The notes beneath the pieces were generated by a model. The model was given only the letters and a program-made list of their open reading frames with translations, had not been told where the DNA came from and made no database searches. Both the position numbers and the translations under genes were made by a program. From positions 1,148,501 to 1,212,500 of the forward strand of contig NC_090165.1 of NCBI RefSeq assembly GCF_017916325.1: a DNA stretch of 64,000 nt. The letters run 5' to 3'. Numbering within the stretch: the first letter of the stretch is position 1; each line of letters begins with the position of its first letter. Positions 10,457 through 21,372 of the stretch are shown here, piece after piece. This stretch comes from Leishmania martiniquensis. Its lineage: Eukaryota > Euglenozoa > Kinetoplastea > Trypanosomatida > Trypanosomatidae.

Positions 10457-11906
10457 TCACCGACACGCCACGCACCGAGGGGTGCCGCATGGGAGAGAAA
10501 TGAGAGAACTTCAGCAGCCACAAAGCCGCCGGGCATGACGGGCGTCGATCGACAAAAACAGAAAAGCGCCCGGAAAGGGATTCGGTCGCAAGCCAAGTGC
10601 CATCATGTCATAAGAGAGAGAGAACGGGCACACTTACACAAACAGAAACACAAGCACTCCAAAGAAGGGGCCGTCGCTGCCGCAGGGCTCCTCCCATGCG
10701 AAAGGGGAGGTGAACGCGTCCCCCTCAACACACACGAGTTCACATCGGCCGTCCACGCATGAGAGCTACTGATCGAATCCATGTTGCGGCTCCTACGCTC
10801 GAGGCGCGCTTCAGCGGCGGACGGCCGGGGGCCTGAGAGGTGGTGCCACTCCCGTTGAAGCTGTACAGAAAACATCCCCCTCCCTTCCTTCTGCAGAAGC
10901 GCCACCTCATTCTACCGGCCACAGACTCATGCACTGACGATGACGAAGTAGCGTCGGCTTCTTTTCTGTTCACCTCCTAATGTGTGTGCGCCTGTCCAAC
11001 CTCTGTACTTCGCAGCGTTGTAAGAACCGGAAGAGAGCAAAGCGCGACACGCGGAAGAAAGGAGGAGGCGGTCGGGCTAGAGAGAGGGATCAAAGAGAGA
11101 GAGAGAGCTGAGAGGTGAGAGGTGGGAAAGCAAACGCACCGAGCGAAGCACACAAACACTTAGCGGAGCGCTGGAGAAGCAACGAGAATATGATGAAACC
11201 ACCCGCGCTGCAGAGAAAAACTCCTGCTGGGAAACGAAAAAAGACATGATGGCAAGGGAAGGAGGAGCGGAGTCGAGTGGCCGCGGGAAGTGAGTGGAGA
11301 GCTGCATGAGACCTGGATGGTGGTGTGGATTGGGCGTGAAGAAGAAAAGGGAGCACGATGCCGAGTGCTGGCACCAGACACACACAGGTCCACACGGGAA
11401 CCCTACCCCAATTCTCATGCATAGCGTATGTATCCCTGTGAGGCTCGGTCTAAAGCGATGAGGAAAGAGGCCACTGTGTCTAGCTGGAGCACGGTCAGCT
11501 GGCGTGCAGAAAAGAAGACGGAGCAGGCATGCTTAGATGAGCTAGATAAAGGGCCGCAGGAATACAGGGGAAGCGAGCAGAAGAGGAGCTGCCGGTTCGC
11601 CGCCGCGGCAACGTCGAAAAGTGAAATAGAAAGAAACAGGGTAACATAAAAGGGGCGAGGGACAGGGCCGGTAGCGGACGGCGCCGTCCGACCACCTCGC
11701 GTACGCCAAAAGCTGCGTAGCGGCTCTCCCCCCCCCTTGCGCTGAGACCGGGTCACGCAAGGGTGCCAATCACCATGCTGAGACGCGGAGCGGCTAGTGA
11801 AGGGCAGTGAAGAAGGGCACAGAGAAAGAGAGACAGCAGAGGATCTCGCCTGTGGAGGCCGTGCGTAGATCCTTTTTTTTTTTTGCAGCCCGGCACCCCC
11901 TCCTCT
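10457..11906. other. Intergenic region between repeat copy 1 and the RRM gene
   Basis: No gene is supported. It contains a GA-rich run at about 11079-11107 and a T-run at 11873-11884, and is presumed 3' UTR of the RRM gene. Confidence 0.5.
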
Positions 11907-12332
11907 CTAGTAGCCCGCAGGGTGGTGATCGAGGATAATCTCACTCTCAGAGGGCGGCGGCTGCACCCCAACACGTTGGTAGTTGCTATCGAACTCGGCC
12001 AACGCGAGCGGTCGAGGTGGCCGCTTCTCCTCTGCTGCCTTCATGAACTCCTCCCCGACTTGATGGCCGTAAGCAGAGATGGAGGGACTACTCTTTGAGT
12101 AAAGCACAATCATCGGCAAATTTCGACACGTCTGGTAGTGGCAGTGCAGCGCCGCTATAGCAGCATCGGCGTTATCGACGGTGTCGTATGTCACCTCTGC
12201 GTAGCGATGCGGGCCGTCACCAAACAACTCCACGTGATGCACGGTTCCGTATGCAGAGAAGAGCCGCTCAAGGTATTGAACATTTGCGATCGACGATAAG
12301 TTCGACACAAAGAGAGTGGCTTTACCGTCCAT
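11907..12332 (-). CDS. Small RRM RNA-binding protein
   Basis: The 141-residue protein starts at the ATG at 12332-12330 (MDGKATLFVSNLSS). The frame remains open for 115 codons upstream, but that part is low-complexity leader sequence and begins far from any RRM-like start. One RNA recognition motif occupies about residues 5-80. RNP2 is LFVSNL, and RNP1 is degenerate (HRYAEVTY in place of the usual GFGFV-type octamer), so RNA contacts may be unusual. The tail, residues 85-141, is Pro- and Glu-rich. Trypanosomatids control gene expression mainly after transcription and carry many such proteins, so a role in mRNA fate is likely but unproven. The gene is bracketed by the 437-bp direct repeats. Confidence 0.82.
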   Translation of the reverse strand: MDGKATLFVSNLSSIANVQYLERLFSAYGTVHHVELFGDGPHRYAEVTYDTVDNADAAIAALHCHYQTCRNLPMIVLYSKSSPSISAYGHQVGEEFMKAAEEKRPPRPLALAEFDSNYQRVGVQPPPSESEIILDHHPAGY

Positions 12333-13743
12333 TCTGGTAACAGAGCAGAGGGAGGAAGGCTGCGGCTCTTTTTTTCCTCGTGCCGCCAACGGGCTATACG
12401 GTACTCGAGAGAGAACGAGATTTACGCAGAGCCGGCACTCCTTCTCCTCGGGGATGACTCGGCGCCCTAGTACAGATATCAGCGTGGGCCTCCAGAGGGC
12501 GCACGACAGCACCGCCGATGTAAGTAGGCAGACGATATGCGTAGATGGACTATGCGGGTCGAACTGTTGCTTCAACGTAGGCACAGCAGTGCAGTCATGT
12601 AAAAGCGAGGAGGAGGGGAAAAAGGAGGTGGAGGTGGAAGCGATGGTATACAAATATATGTAACCGAGACACGGCATGAGTAGAGTGCAGCAGAGAGAGA
12701 GAGATCAGCTCTCAGGAATGGCCCCTCACGTACACGGCAAGTCGACAGTATGGAAGCCTTTGAGTACGTATCAGCAACGTTTCGAGCAGGAGAGAAGGCG
12801 CCCTCTGTTTCGAAAGAGAGAGCGTCCGTCGACTAAACTGCCGTTTAGTGAGGAATCTGGCTCTCAAAGACGCAAACGTGTACCCGCGATCTATTGCTAC
12901 TCTGTGCTTCAAGTTTAAGCTTCTCGCCTCACGCCTGGTGTGCTGGAGCAGCTCGCCACCACGCCCCTCGGCCCTTTCGCGGGATGAGCGGGACTGACAG
13001 GCAAAAAGAGGAGACTTGTAAGAGGCGAAATCGACCTTGCCGCTCTGTGCAGTCGGATAGAATGCGCTCGGTGCGTATCAGAGAGAGTCGGCTTCTCTAC
13101 ATGCTCGCTCTCGTATGCGAGTCCTAGAAGCACACCCGCCGCGCCATCCGTCCCTCGGGCCCCTTGAAGCCTATCGCCATCTCCAGGCACCACAACTCGA
13201 CACACTCACGCACCAGCAGAGCGGGCACGTGAGAGAAATGCTCCGCCGTCTCCTCAAGAGCACCCGAGGAAAAGCGACGGCTAACCCGCTATCAGAGCGA
13301 GGACGGTTTTTCTGACGGGAAGAAGACAGGCTAAATACGTATGCCGACTTTTTCGAGCTGCGAATGCCGCTGCTATCTAATCGGGCTCGATCGTTCACTT
13401 GCAGTACAGTCAGCGTCCCCTTTTCTTCCTCTTCTCACTGCTGCACTTCATTACCGATGAACTTCTTGAGATGCGTCGCTGCCTGTAAGTCCCCGAGGCA
13501 CACAACGAATAAAGGGGCATCTTCGCGCCTCGCCATCCCAACACAGGAGAAGGGGCACGACTTTTTCGAGCGCTTACACGCGCCCAATAGGGTGGCACGA
13601 GAAAGGCAAAGCCGAGGATGGCTGCCATAAGCGCCACAGTAAGAGCAACAACCATGGGAATTGAGGGCGGGGGGGCGCAGCCTTATCGCAGAACTGCTAT
13701 GAGCAGGGTTGTGGAGTGCATGCTCCGCGTTCCCGTCAGCACG
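12333..13743. other. Intergenic region upstream of the RRM gene
   Basis: No gene is seen. The part nearest the gene on the transcribed strand carries pyrimidine tracts (12598-12650 on the minus strand), suitable for trans-splicing of the RRM transcript. Confidence 0.5.
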
Positions 13744-14182
13744 TTCCTTCTCTGCCGCACAACGTGAATTCAGCTCCGCTCCGAAGCCAGCGCACCAGAC
13801 GCACATCGCGTCACTCAAGGCAGCGGCAGGCGCGTCTTTCCGCAAGGCGCCGACTCCGTCACCGCAGCGCAGCCCCTGGCCCAGCGCCCGCTCGCCCCTC
13901 GCTGTGTACGCCTCGCCCCACACCCCAGTACGCCGGCAGCCACGCCGCGCATCCCTCTCGAGGTGGCGCAGGCTCCCCGCACCGACAGGCAGCGAGGGCC
14001 GCTTGGGATACGCTCGAGCGACGCCCACACGCTGCCCCGTCATGCGGATCGTGCAAGCGGCTTCACTGCCGCAGGTCGCTCCGACCCCGCCCCTCCTAGC
14101 ACCCGGCCGCCGGCATCAGCAGCGCGATGCGCTGCTCTGACCCCCCCCCCGCCCTACGGCGCGGCTGCCTGGCCCTGCGTCC
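13744..14182 (-). repeat. 439-bp direct repeat, copy 2
   Basis: This is the second copy of the element at 10020-10456, nearly identical, in the same orientation, 3.7 kb away. It ends 236 bp before the HMG-CoA reductase stop and so probably lies in that gene's 3' UTR or just past it. Confidence 0.9.
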
Positions 14183-14418
14183 GCACTGACATGACGCGCG
14201 GAGGTGTTCCCCTCCGTCATCGAGGGCCCCGTTGCTGCCAGCAGAAATGAAAAAGGGCACACAGCGCACGCTCAGAGACACGCACGCACGGTTACGTAGC
14301 CGCACATTCAGGCATAGGGAAGCGCCTAGCAGCCCTGCTCTATGCACGAGTCACCCCTCCCTGAAGCCACTTCATCCCAGCTGTGCAGAAGCAGCAAAGC
14401 AGCTCCCTGCAAGTCATC

Positions 14419-15720
14419 TTACTGACTCGGAGGCTTGCGATTCAGCTTCATGTGGGCACTTAGTAGGTGGCCAGCGGCAAGGCCGGCCAAGAGGGACAGC
14501 TCCCCGCAAATCACGGCACCTGCAACGACGCGGGCGATCTGGCGGGAGTTGGCGCCCGGGTTCTCCTTGTCGGCGCCGGCGCACCCCATCAGTTCCAGCA
14601 TCGCGCGTTGCGAAGACAGACCTGTGCCACCACCAACGGAGCCGACTTCGATGCTCGGCATCGTGAGGCTGATCATGAGATCCTCCCCAGTTTTGTCCAC
14701 TGTGGTCATGCACATGGAGGACTCCACCACCTGAGCGGGGTCCTGGCCCGTGGCGATGAAGACGGCGGCTACAATGTTGGCCGCGTGTGCGTTGAAGCCG
14801 CCGATGGAGCCCGCAAGGGCAGAACCCCGCAAGTTCTTTGTGACATTCAGTGACACAACGCTGTCAACAGTGCACTTGAGAACACCCTCAACGATATCAC
14901 GCTTGATGACGGCTTCCGCCACAACCGACTTCCCGCGTCCCTCAACCCAGTTCACTGCAGACGGCTTCTTGTCAGTGCAGAAGTTGCCCGACAAGGCCAG
15001 CACCCGCACAGAGGGAATGTGCTGCTGCAGCACTTGCAGCGCCTTGTCGCAGCCCTTCGTAATCATGTTCATGCCCATCGCATCGCCAGTGAAGGCAGAG
15101 AAGCGCATGTGCACCTGGCGGCCTGCCATGGCGCACTTGATGCCCAGCAACTTCCCGAAGCGGGTGGTCGACTCGAAAGCCTCCTTCAGCGCTTCAAATC
15201 GCTCCTCACAGAACTTGACCACGGCGATGGCTTCGTCGAAGGAGTTCACCTCCACTACGGGGGCGCGCGTCATAGCCTCCTTCAGCACCACAGTCCGGCA
15301 GCCGCCGCTTTGGTTGATGGCGCGTGCGCCACGGTGCGTGCTGGCAATCAGCGCACCCTCCGTCGTCGCCATCGGCAGTCCCACCTCTCTTCCATCTAAC
15401 AGCAGCGGGCCAGCCATCCCCACTGGTACCGGAACGTAGCCAAGGATGTTCTCGCAGCTTTGGCCCACAACACTGCTCCAGTCGTAGTTCCTATACGGCA
15501 ACCTCTCCAGCGGATGCGTGGAAGCGGAAGATGGGCACATCTTCTTTACAATCTCGCGACGAATGGCAATGGCACGGTCGTAGTCGGGGGCAAGCGCCTG
15601 CTCCAGGCCATAGAATGCAATCTTCTTCTCCTCCACTTGCTTGATAATCTCTGCATCAGACATGGATGCCCAGCTCCCTCCCTTGGCGGCGGAGCAAGCA
15701 CGCAGCAGAGAGCGACGCAT
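14419..15720 (-). CDS. HMGR: 3-hydroxy-3-methylglutaryl-CoA reductase (class I, soluble)
   Basis: This 433-residue enzyme makes mevalonate from HMG-CoA with NADPH, the committed step of isoprenoid and sterol synthesis. Motifs in order: Glu121 in ATTEGALIASTHRG, the NADPH-binding DAMGMNM at 213-219, Lys251 in NFCTDKKPSAVNW, Asp327 in GQDPAQVVESS, and His423 in LSAHMKLNRK. All four catalytic residues of class I enzymes are therefore present. There is no sterol-sensing membrane domain, as in other trypanosomatids, and the basic N-terminus (MRRSLLRACSAAKGG) fits a mitochondrial targeting peptide. The frame stays open for 340 codons upstream, but that leader is pyrimidine-rich UTR; the ATG at 15720 gives the family's usual length. 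It is the target of statins. The copy-2 direct repeat lies just downstream. Confidence 0.97.
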   Translation of the reverse strand: MRRSLLRACSAAKGGSWASMSDAEIIKQVEEKKIAFYGLEQALAPDYDRAIAIRREIVKKMCPSSASTHPLERLPYRNYDWSSVVGQSCENILGYVPVPVGMAGPLLLDGREVGLPMATTEGALIASTHRGARAINQSGGCRTVVLKEAMTRAPVVEVNSFDEAIAVVKFCEERFEALKEAFESTTRFGKLLGIKCAMAGRQVHMRFSAFTGDAMGMNMITKGCDKALQVLQQHIPSVRVLALSGNFCTDKKPSAVNWVEGRGKSVVAEAVIKRDIVEGVLKCTVDSVVSLNVTKNLRGSALAGSIGGFNAHAANIVAAVFIATGQDPAQVVESSMCMTTVDKTGEDLMISLTMPSIEVGSVGGGTGLSSQRAMLELMGCAGADKENPGANSRQIARVVAGAVICGELSLLAGLAAGHLLSAHMKLNRKPPSQ

Positions 15721-17297
15721 GGCTGTGAAAGGATAGAGAGGTAATGTGCTATAGCAATGCAGCGCCTTGACAGCAAGAAAAATGGGGACGGCGAGGGGGA
15801 GAGACGAGGACAGCAATGGGTAAGATAACTTGGCTACTCGGGAATCAGACGCGAGCGATGGAGGCGTACGATGCGAAATGTAGCACACGCGAAAGGAAAG
15901 TGGTGGAGAATTGAAAAAAAAATCCGCTTCAAGGCAAACCGTGGGGAGAAGACGACGCCGAGCAGCAAAAAAGCACGAGAAAGAACTGGCGTTGAAGTCA
16001 GTGCGATTACGATTCGCTCCCGTGTACGTTTTCGTTTGTGCAGTTGTTAAAGAGATGGGAGAGAGAGAAGGGTGAGAAGCCCGAAATTTGAGCAGATGCC
16101 GTTCACTCGTCGCTCTGTCAGCGCTCCTGTCACAGACACGCTCAGAAGCGAGTGAAAAGAGGGAGAAACCAAATAAGAAGTGAAGAAAGGAACGCCAAAT
16201 AAAAAAAACGGAACGAAGCGACGATATTGTGCAGTCCCCTCCCTGAGAGGTGAGGGGGGGGGGGAGAAGCGCAAGTGATCTCGAATCGGGTGTTACGGGT
16301 CGTAATTTTTTTTCATGAGGGAAGAGGGAGAGGGGCAATGGATGTGTGAGGGGTGTACCTACTTCTGCCCGACGGCAGTGGAGTGTCCAAGAGAAAGATG
16401 TAAGCGTAGGAAACAAGAAACCGAAATCACCGGCAAAAGGGCCGAAGGAGAGTGGCAAAAAAGGGGGGAAGAGGGAAAGGGACGGAGGAGATAACAGGAG
16501 GAGACAAGGGTGATGAGAGGAGAGAGGGGCGGAGAGAGAAATGAATAAAAAGGAGCCAACGGTGCAGCACACAAGAAGGAAAGGGTAATCTGACTCTTGG
16601 CGTGTTTCCAGTATTTGCTGTGCGGGGTGAAAGAGCGAGAAGGGGATGTAATGAGCGATTTCCTTCTGCGCAGGTGGATCGGGATTCGTGATCACGCAGA
16701 AAGCCATACCATGGCACACCCACGAGTAGGTGCGCGTCACGCAGCAGGCATTTGTGAGTGATGTGGTGGTGGTGATGGCAAGTGAAGGGAAGAATGAAGG
16801 GGATCACATAGAAGAAGGAGTCGAGGCGAAAGTGAAGCACATAATCATGTCACCGAAAGACGCCCGATATCAGGCAAGGAGCCGGTGTGGATCGCTGGCG
16901 TACCATGCGAGGCAGCGTCTTGTGCACGCCTCACTACTCTTGGAAAGAGACGCTAGGACACCAAATGCGCGAGACGCACTGCTGCCGGTGCGTGCCCTTG
17001 CAGGTCTGAAGTGCGGCCGCAACAAAAAGCGATGACGGATCGATACGAGGGGCAGCGGTGTGTATGTGTGTGGGTGCGTGTAACTGTGCGGTTGAGGCGA
17101 GGCGCGTAGCCTACCTTCCACACTCCGTCCCCGCAGGCCACAGGCATCACTCGAGTGAGCAAGAGAGCCTCCACACATGAAAGTACCGCTTCCATTCCTC
17201 TTTCATTTTCCTTCCTTCGAAGAACTCAAAGTAACAAAATGAAGCTGGTAAGAGCGTCGTGCCTGACTTAATCATCCTTGCCTTCCCGTGCGCTCCT
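15721..17297. other. Intergenic region upstream of HMG-CoA reductase
   Basis: On the transcribed (minus) strand this is strongly pyrimidine-rich, especially 16040-16560, including a C/T tract at 16240-16262. It is the likely trans-splice region of HMG-CoA reductase plus the 3' UTR of eS26. No gene is supported. Confidence 0.6.
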
Positions 17298-17636
17298 TTA
17301 CTTCTTTCCGGCGGGACGGTACGGCACCTTCTTCGTGTAGCGCGTCTTGCGGCTCTCGACCGGGCGAGCGCGCACGGTGCGGCTGTGAATGGCGCACGCA
17401 ATGCAGAAGCGCTGCTTCATATAGAGCTTCGGCATCGGAAAATTAGCGCCGTACACAGGGGACGCCTCCGCCACATCGCGGGCAGAGGCGGCATCCAGCA
17501 TGCGGCGCACCACGAAGCGTCCCACGGCCTTGTCCTTCGGCGTCAGACGACCGCAGTTGAAGCAGTGGATCGGCTTGACGCGACCGCGGCTGTGCGGGGG
17601 CTTTGAACGTCCGTGGTTGCGGCGCTTGGTCGTCAT
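17298..17636 (-). CDS. RPS26: 40S ribosomal protein eS26
   Basis: The 112-residue protein begins MTTKRRNHGRSKPPHSRGRV and has the eS26 hallmark HCFNCGRLTPKDKA together with a second CxxC pair in FCIACAIHSR, which form the zinc site. It is part of the small cytosolic subunit near the mRNA exit channel. The frame is open further upstream, but the ATG at 17636-17634 gives the conserved N-terminus and the expected length of about 110-120. The C-terminal tail is basic (KKVPYRPAGKK). Confidence 0.96.
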   Translation of the reverse strand: MTTKRRNHGRSKPPHSRGRVKPIHCFNCGRLTPKDKAVGRFVVRRMLDAASARDVAEASPVYGANFPMPKLYMKQRFCIACAIHSRTVRARPVESRKTRYTKKVPYRPAGKK

Positions 17637-18284
17637 GATGATTTCACAGACACTTCGCTGAGTATGTATGTACGGTCGTGGACAAGTAAAGGAAAATGGT
17701 GTGGAGGTGTGAGGTCGTAGTACAGGGAAGGTATGTGGGTTTGTGTGGGATGAGGGGAGCGAAAATGTAGGAACGTGCGCGTGTGAATTCAAGCATGTGA
17801 AATAGAAAGAAGAGGGCGAGGCATCATGATGAATGTGAAAAAGGTGGTGCTGAACGGAAAACACACCAGTACCTGTAACGGCGCCAGCGTCTCAGGTAGA
17901 CGAGTCGTGTCTCGGTTTGTCTGTGTGTTTGTGTGTTCGCACTTTCCCTGTCAGCGGTGCATGCCAATGACTTTCTCTGCCAGAGCTGCAGAAAAACGGC
18001 AACCCGGCGTCATGGAGAGCACTTTCAGAAAAAAAATCAGGTTGTGCACACACTCAGAGGGAGCGAGCAAGCGAATGGAGCACAAGTGCAGCGGAAGTAC
18101 ACCAAAAAAAAAAGAGGAGCTGAAGGACCATGAACAAAAAAAAATAATGAATCCCCCAAATGGAAGGTGCATTGCATTCCACGAATAGCGCATCGCTTTT
18201 TGTTCTCTGCTTTATCTCGGCGTAGCCCTGTTTGAAGGCGGTCTCTTGCGGCTGGGAAGAAACGCATGCGCGCGCGTAGAAATT
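17637..18284. other. Intergenic region upstream of eS26
   Basis: Plus-strand purine runs (18022-18160) correspond to T-rich tracts on the transcribed strand. This is probably the splice-acceptor region of eS26 plus the 3' UTR of the FKBP15-like gene. No gene is seen. Confidence 0.5.
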
Positions 18285-20930
18285 TCACAGGGAAGGTGGA
18301 CGCTGATGCGAAGGGGCCTCCGCTTCCCTGGTTGCGACACCATCACCAAAGTACCGTATCTTCGTCGAGGGAAACCGAACGCGTTGCCGTGGGGACGCTT
18401 TTTGAATCGCTGCCGTGTCTTGCGGGACGCTGTACTGAGACACTGCCACTGCCGAGGGTGGATCGGCGGCTGCGGTAGTTGGCGGGAGCTCGAGCGAAGG
18501 TGCAGAAATGACGGATTCTGCCACCTGAGAAGCCGCCGTGATAGTTGACGGCATCGGCGCTGGCGTTGCTGCCGCGATGGGCATACCGGTCTCCGTGGGC
18601 ATTGGCAGGCGTTGGTGCACTGCTGGGCTCAGTAGCACCTTGGTTCCCATTGCCTCTGCAGAAAGCATGGGGCCTTTGCTTGACGGGGCGTATGGAAACG
18701 GTGGACGGAGTGGTGGCATGCGGGTAGGTTGATTGTAGACGCTCGCTCGCACCCATGCCGATACAGCCACGCGCTCGTCTCGCGCCAGCTGCGCTTCCTT
18801 CGAGGCCTCCAGCCGCTGAAAGCTGAAAGGATCGAACTCCGCCCCAGACTCAGCGGCTCGCATCATTGCCGCCAAGCATGGCTGGCTGATTGGAGAGGCC
18901 CCACAGACGCTGATGAGACGAGTGAGCCGCTGGTATACCTCACCAACTTTGACAGCGTGCTCTTCTTGTGCTGCTTCCAGCTGGGCCGAGAGTGCGTTGC
19001 TGTCACGAAGGACTCGCGTCAAGGAGGCTTGGAGAGATTCGATCTGAGCGGTAAGGTGGCGCTCATCCGCCTCGTTCGCAGCCCAGTTCGCCTGCACGCG
19101 GACCTGCAGCGCCGCTGCCTCCGCCTTACATCGCTGAGCGTTCACCGCCATGTCGTGTGCAATAACGTCACCTTCGTTAGCAGCGTCTGCAAGTCCCTCC
19201 TCCACGCCCTGCGCCATGCCTTGCTCGTAGGCTTCCGCCGCAACCCTCTCCTTTGCTTCTTCGTACTGCCGATCACGAGCGGAGAGCTCTTCGATGAGGT
19301 CCTGCTTGAGCTGCCGTAGCTCAACTGCTGCGTGATCACGCTCTTCCTGAATAAGTTGAGCGTAGTGCGTACTGTCGCTCTCTGTCTTTGCTCTGATTTG
19401 CTGCGTGAGTGACTCCTTGAGCTGTGTATCGTCTTGGAGACTGCGCAGCTCTTCCTGCAAGGAAACCAACTTCGACTCTAACAGCTTACGCCTGGCTACC
19501 TCTTCGCTGTAGTTCTCCTCGAGCGTCCGCAACTTCTCTTCGTTCACCTGGTGATCGCCGACTGAGACGTTCAGTCGTATCTTCTCCTCTTTCAAGCGTA
19601 CGTCGTTCGCGCGAAGGACATTTTTGAGCGCGTGGAGGTGTCGGCTCGAGTCGCCCACCTCACCATCGAGCCGAACAATTCTCGCTTGCGTGTCTGAAAG
19701 CTGCCTGTCTAGCTCGATGCGTTCACTGGCGCTATCATCGAATGCAGCCTTCGCCTCCGCGCCCAAGGTCTTCGTCGTCTGAAGAAATTTGGCAAGTCGG
19801 GCCTCCAGCTCTCGATTTCGTGCCTCTGTTTCGCCAATGACGGCTCTTTTGTCTTCGACAGCGTTTTTCTTGGCGTCGCTCTCCGCAAGAAGGTGCTCGA
19901 CCGAGTACTCGATTTGTGCGCTTGTCAAGCTTCGTGCTCCAGACTGACGCTCATGACGCTTCAGGCTGGCACAGACACCGTCCAGCTCGCGCCGAGTGTC
20001 ACGCAGTTGCTCAGTGAGAGTAAACACCTGATCACGCAGCCTGTCCACTAGCAAAAACTGTTCCTTGCTGAAGCCATTCGTCGCCATTGCCGAGTAGCCA
20101 TCTACACAGTCTGAAGCAACGACAAGAGACCGCGTCAGCGAACCTGTAGCCGTCCTAGTGTCACCTTCTATCAAAAGCGGCTGACCTTTATCCTTGGCGG
20201 CCCTGTTGGGCTGAGATTTCAATGAGGCTTGCTGATCTTTGCGACGAGCGATCTCGACATAAAAGCACATGTTGACGTTTGGGCCGCGTCCACGTTTTGC
20301 CTTTGCAGGGACTACAATGAGGCGCTGTCCTCCTTCCCTCATGCCTACCGTCATCCCCTCGAAGCCTCGCATCATCGCTGTCACACATTGGTGACTAGCT
20401 GGCACCGTGAACTTCACCGCATCCTCGCTCTCCTTCTCCAGAAGGCTGCCAAGGCGCGGTAGTCCAGTGCTGGAGTCACTACACTGAACTACCCATACAC
20501 GGTAAAAAGCTTTTACGAGATCGCCAACAAAGATCTGCTTGTTCTCCTTGCCCTTGACAACATCGCACGAAAGGATACTGTCCGTCGGCTCACCAGCCGC
20601 ACCAAACATCGCCACAGTAACCTGCGCAGAAAATTCGATGGCGGCATCCTCTGTGGTAAACTGCAAAGACCAATAGTGACTATTTTCGTCGCGAAAGGTG
20701 ACGTAAGAACCGTCACGAGTGATATGAGCGCCAGCATCGTTGCTTGCCAATACAGCCGCTGTGCAGATGTATTTATTGTCACGATAGCAGCCGAGCTTGA
20801 AAGTTGTGTCGCTTGCCTTGCTCCCAATGAGAGCACAGTTCACCGGCCCATACTCGTCATACGCCCCGGTGGACTCAGAAAACGAGTGCAGCACTGCGTT
20901 CACAACACATGTGAAGTCAACAGTCGACAT
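18285..20930 (-). CDS. FKBP15/WAFL-like protein: WH1-like, FKBP-type and long coiled coil
   Basis: The 881-residue protein starts at the ATG at 20930-20928; an ATA codon earlier in the frame is not used. Residues 1-115 look like a WH1/EVH1-type module. Residues about 122-228 resemble an FKBP peptidyl-prolyl isomerase domain, most clearly in GFEGMTVGMREGGQRLIVVP at 189-208. Residues about 305-670 are a long coiled coil rich in Glu, Gln and Arg, and the last 140 residues are Pro-, Ala- and Ser-rich. This order matches FKBP15 (WAFL) of animals, an endosome- and actin-associated protein. The usual aromatic FKBP active-site residues cannot be confirmed by eye, so isomerase activity is uncertain. 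The coiled coil suggests a scaffold role. Confidence 0.72.
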   Translation of the reverse strand: MSTVDFTCVVNAVLHSFSESTGAYDEYGPVNCALIGSKASDTTFKLGCYRDNKYICTAAVLASNDAGAHITRDGSYVTFRDENSHYWSLQFTTEDAAIEFSAQVTVAMFGAAGEPTDSILSCDVVKGKENKQIFVGDLVKAFYRVWVVQCSDSSTGLPRLGSLLEKESEDAVKFTVPASHQCVTAMMRGFEGMTVGMREGGQRLIVVPAKAKRGRGPNVNMCFYVEIARRKDQQASLKSQPNRAAKDKGQPLLIEGDTRTATGSLTRSLVVASDCVDGYSAMATNGFSKEQFLLVDRLRDQVFTLTEQLRDTRRELDGVCASLKRHERQSGARSLTSAQIEYSVEHLLAESDAKKNAVEDKRAVIGETEARNRELEARLAKFLQTTKTLGAEAKAAFDDSASERIELDRQLSDTQARIVRLDGEVGDSSRHLHALKNVLRANDVRLKEEKIRLNVSVGDHQVNEEKLRTLEENYSEEVARRKLLESKLVSLQEELRSLQDDTQLKESLTQQIRAKTESDSTHYAQLIQEERDHAAVELRQLKQDLIEELSARDRQYEEAKERVAAEAYEQGMAQGVEEGLADAANEGDVIAHDMAVNAQRCKAEAAALQVRVQANWAANEADERHLTAQIESLQASLTRVLRDSNALSAQLEAAQEEHAVKVGEVYQRLTRLISVCGASPISQPCLAAMMRAAESGAEFDPFSFQRLEASKEAQLARDERVAVSAWVRASVYNQPTRMPPLRPPFPYAPSSKGPMLSAEAMGTKVLLSPAVHQRLPMPTETGMPIAAATPAPMPSTITAASQVAESVISAPSLELPPTTAAADPPSAVAVSQYSVPQDTAAIQKASPRQRVRFPSTKIRYFGDGVATREAEAPSHQRPPSL

Positions 20931-21372
20931 GAGTACATATGGAACCTCTAACAAAGTCAAAAGGACGCGCACAAATATCATCTATGGAAAAAATATGGAG
21001 AGGCAGTTACCGAGAAAGCGCGGATCAACTTGAAAAGTAAACATCCGAAAGCCAGAGCCCTGGCAATGAGCTCATCTGAAGCCATTACAATCACCTGAGA
21101 TGTGTGAAGCACGAGATGAATTCGACAGTAGTTCGAGAAACGCCAGGATAGTACGGAGTCAACAAAGCACTTGCCTCACTACAGCCTGAAATGCGGCAAC
21201 AACTCAGTGTTCCGAGTAACTCTGGCAATGGCTTGCATGCCGACTGCTCGTTTTTTTTTCTTTTATGCGCTTCTCTGATAAACGCCATGCAGTTCTTCAG
21301 CCAACGCGAAGCACCCGTGGGGCTCGTCACACGGAGAAATCATGTGCAGACTCTTTTTCGACCGAAGCTCCA
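20931..21372. other. Short intergenic region, start of the AT-richer zone
   Basis: It separates the FKBP15-like gene from the 414-residue gene. It is visibly richer in A and T than DNA to the left, and no gene is seen. Confidence 0.5.

Noticed and set aside
15721..16740. 340-codon extension upstream of HMG-CoA reductase
   Set aside because: In-frame but pyrimidine-derived (Ser, Leu, Phe, Pro). The enzyme's usual length fits the ATG at 15720.
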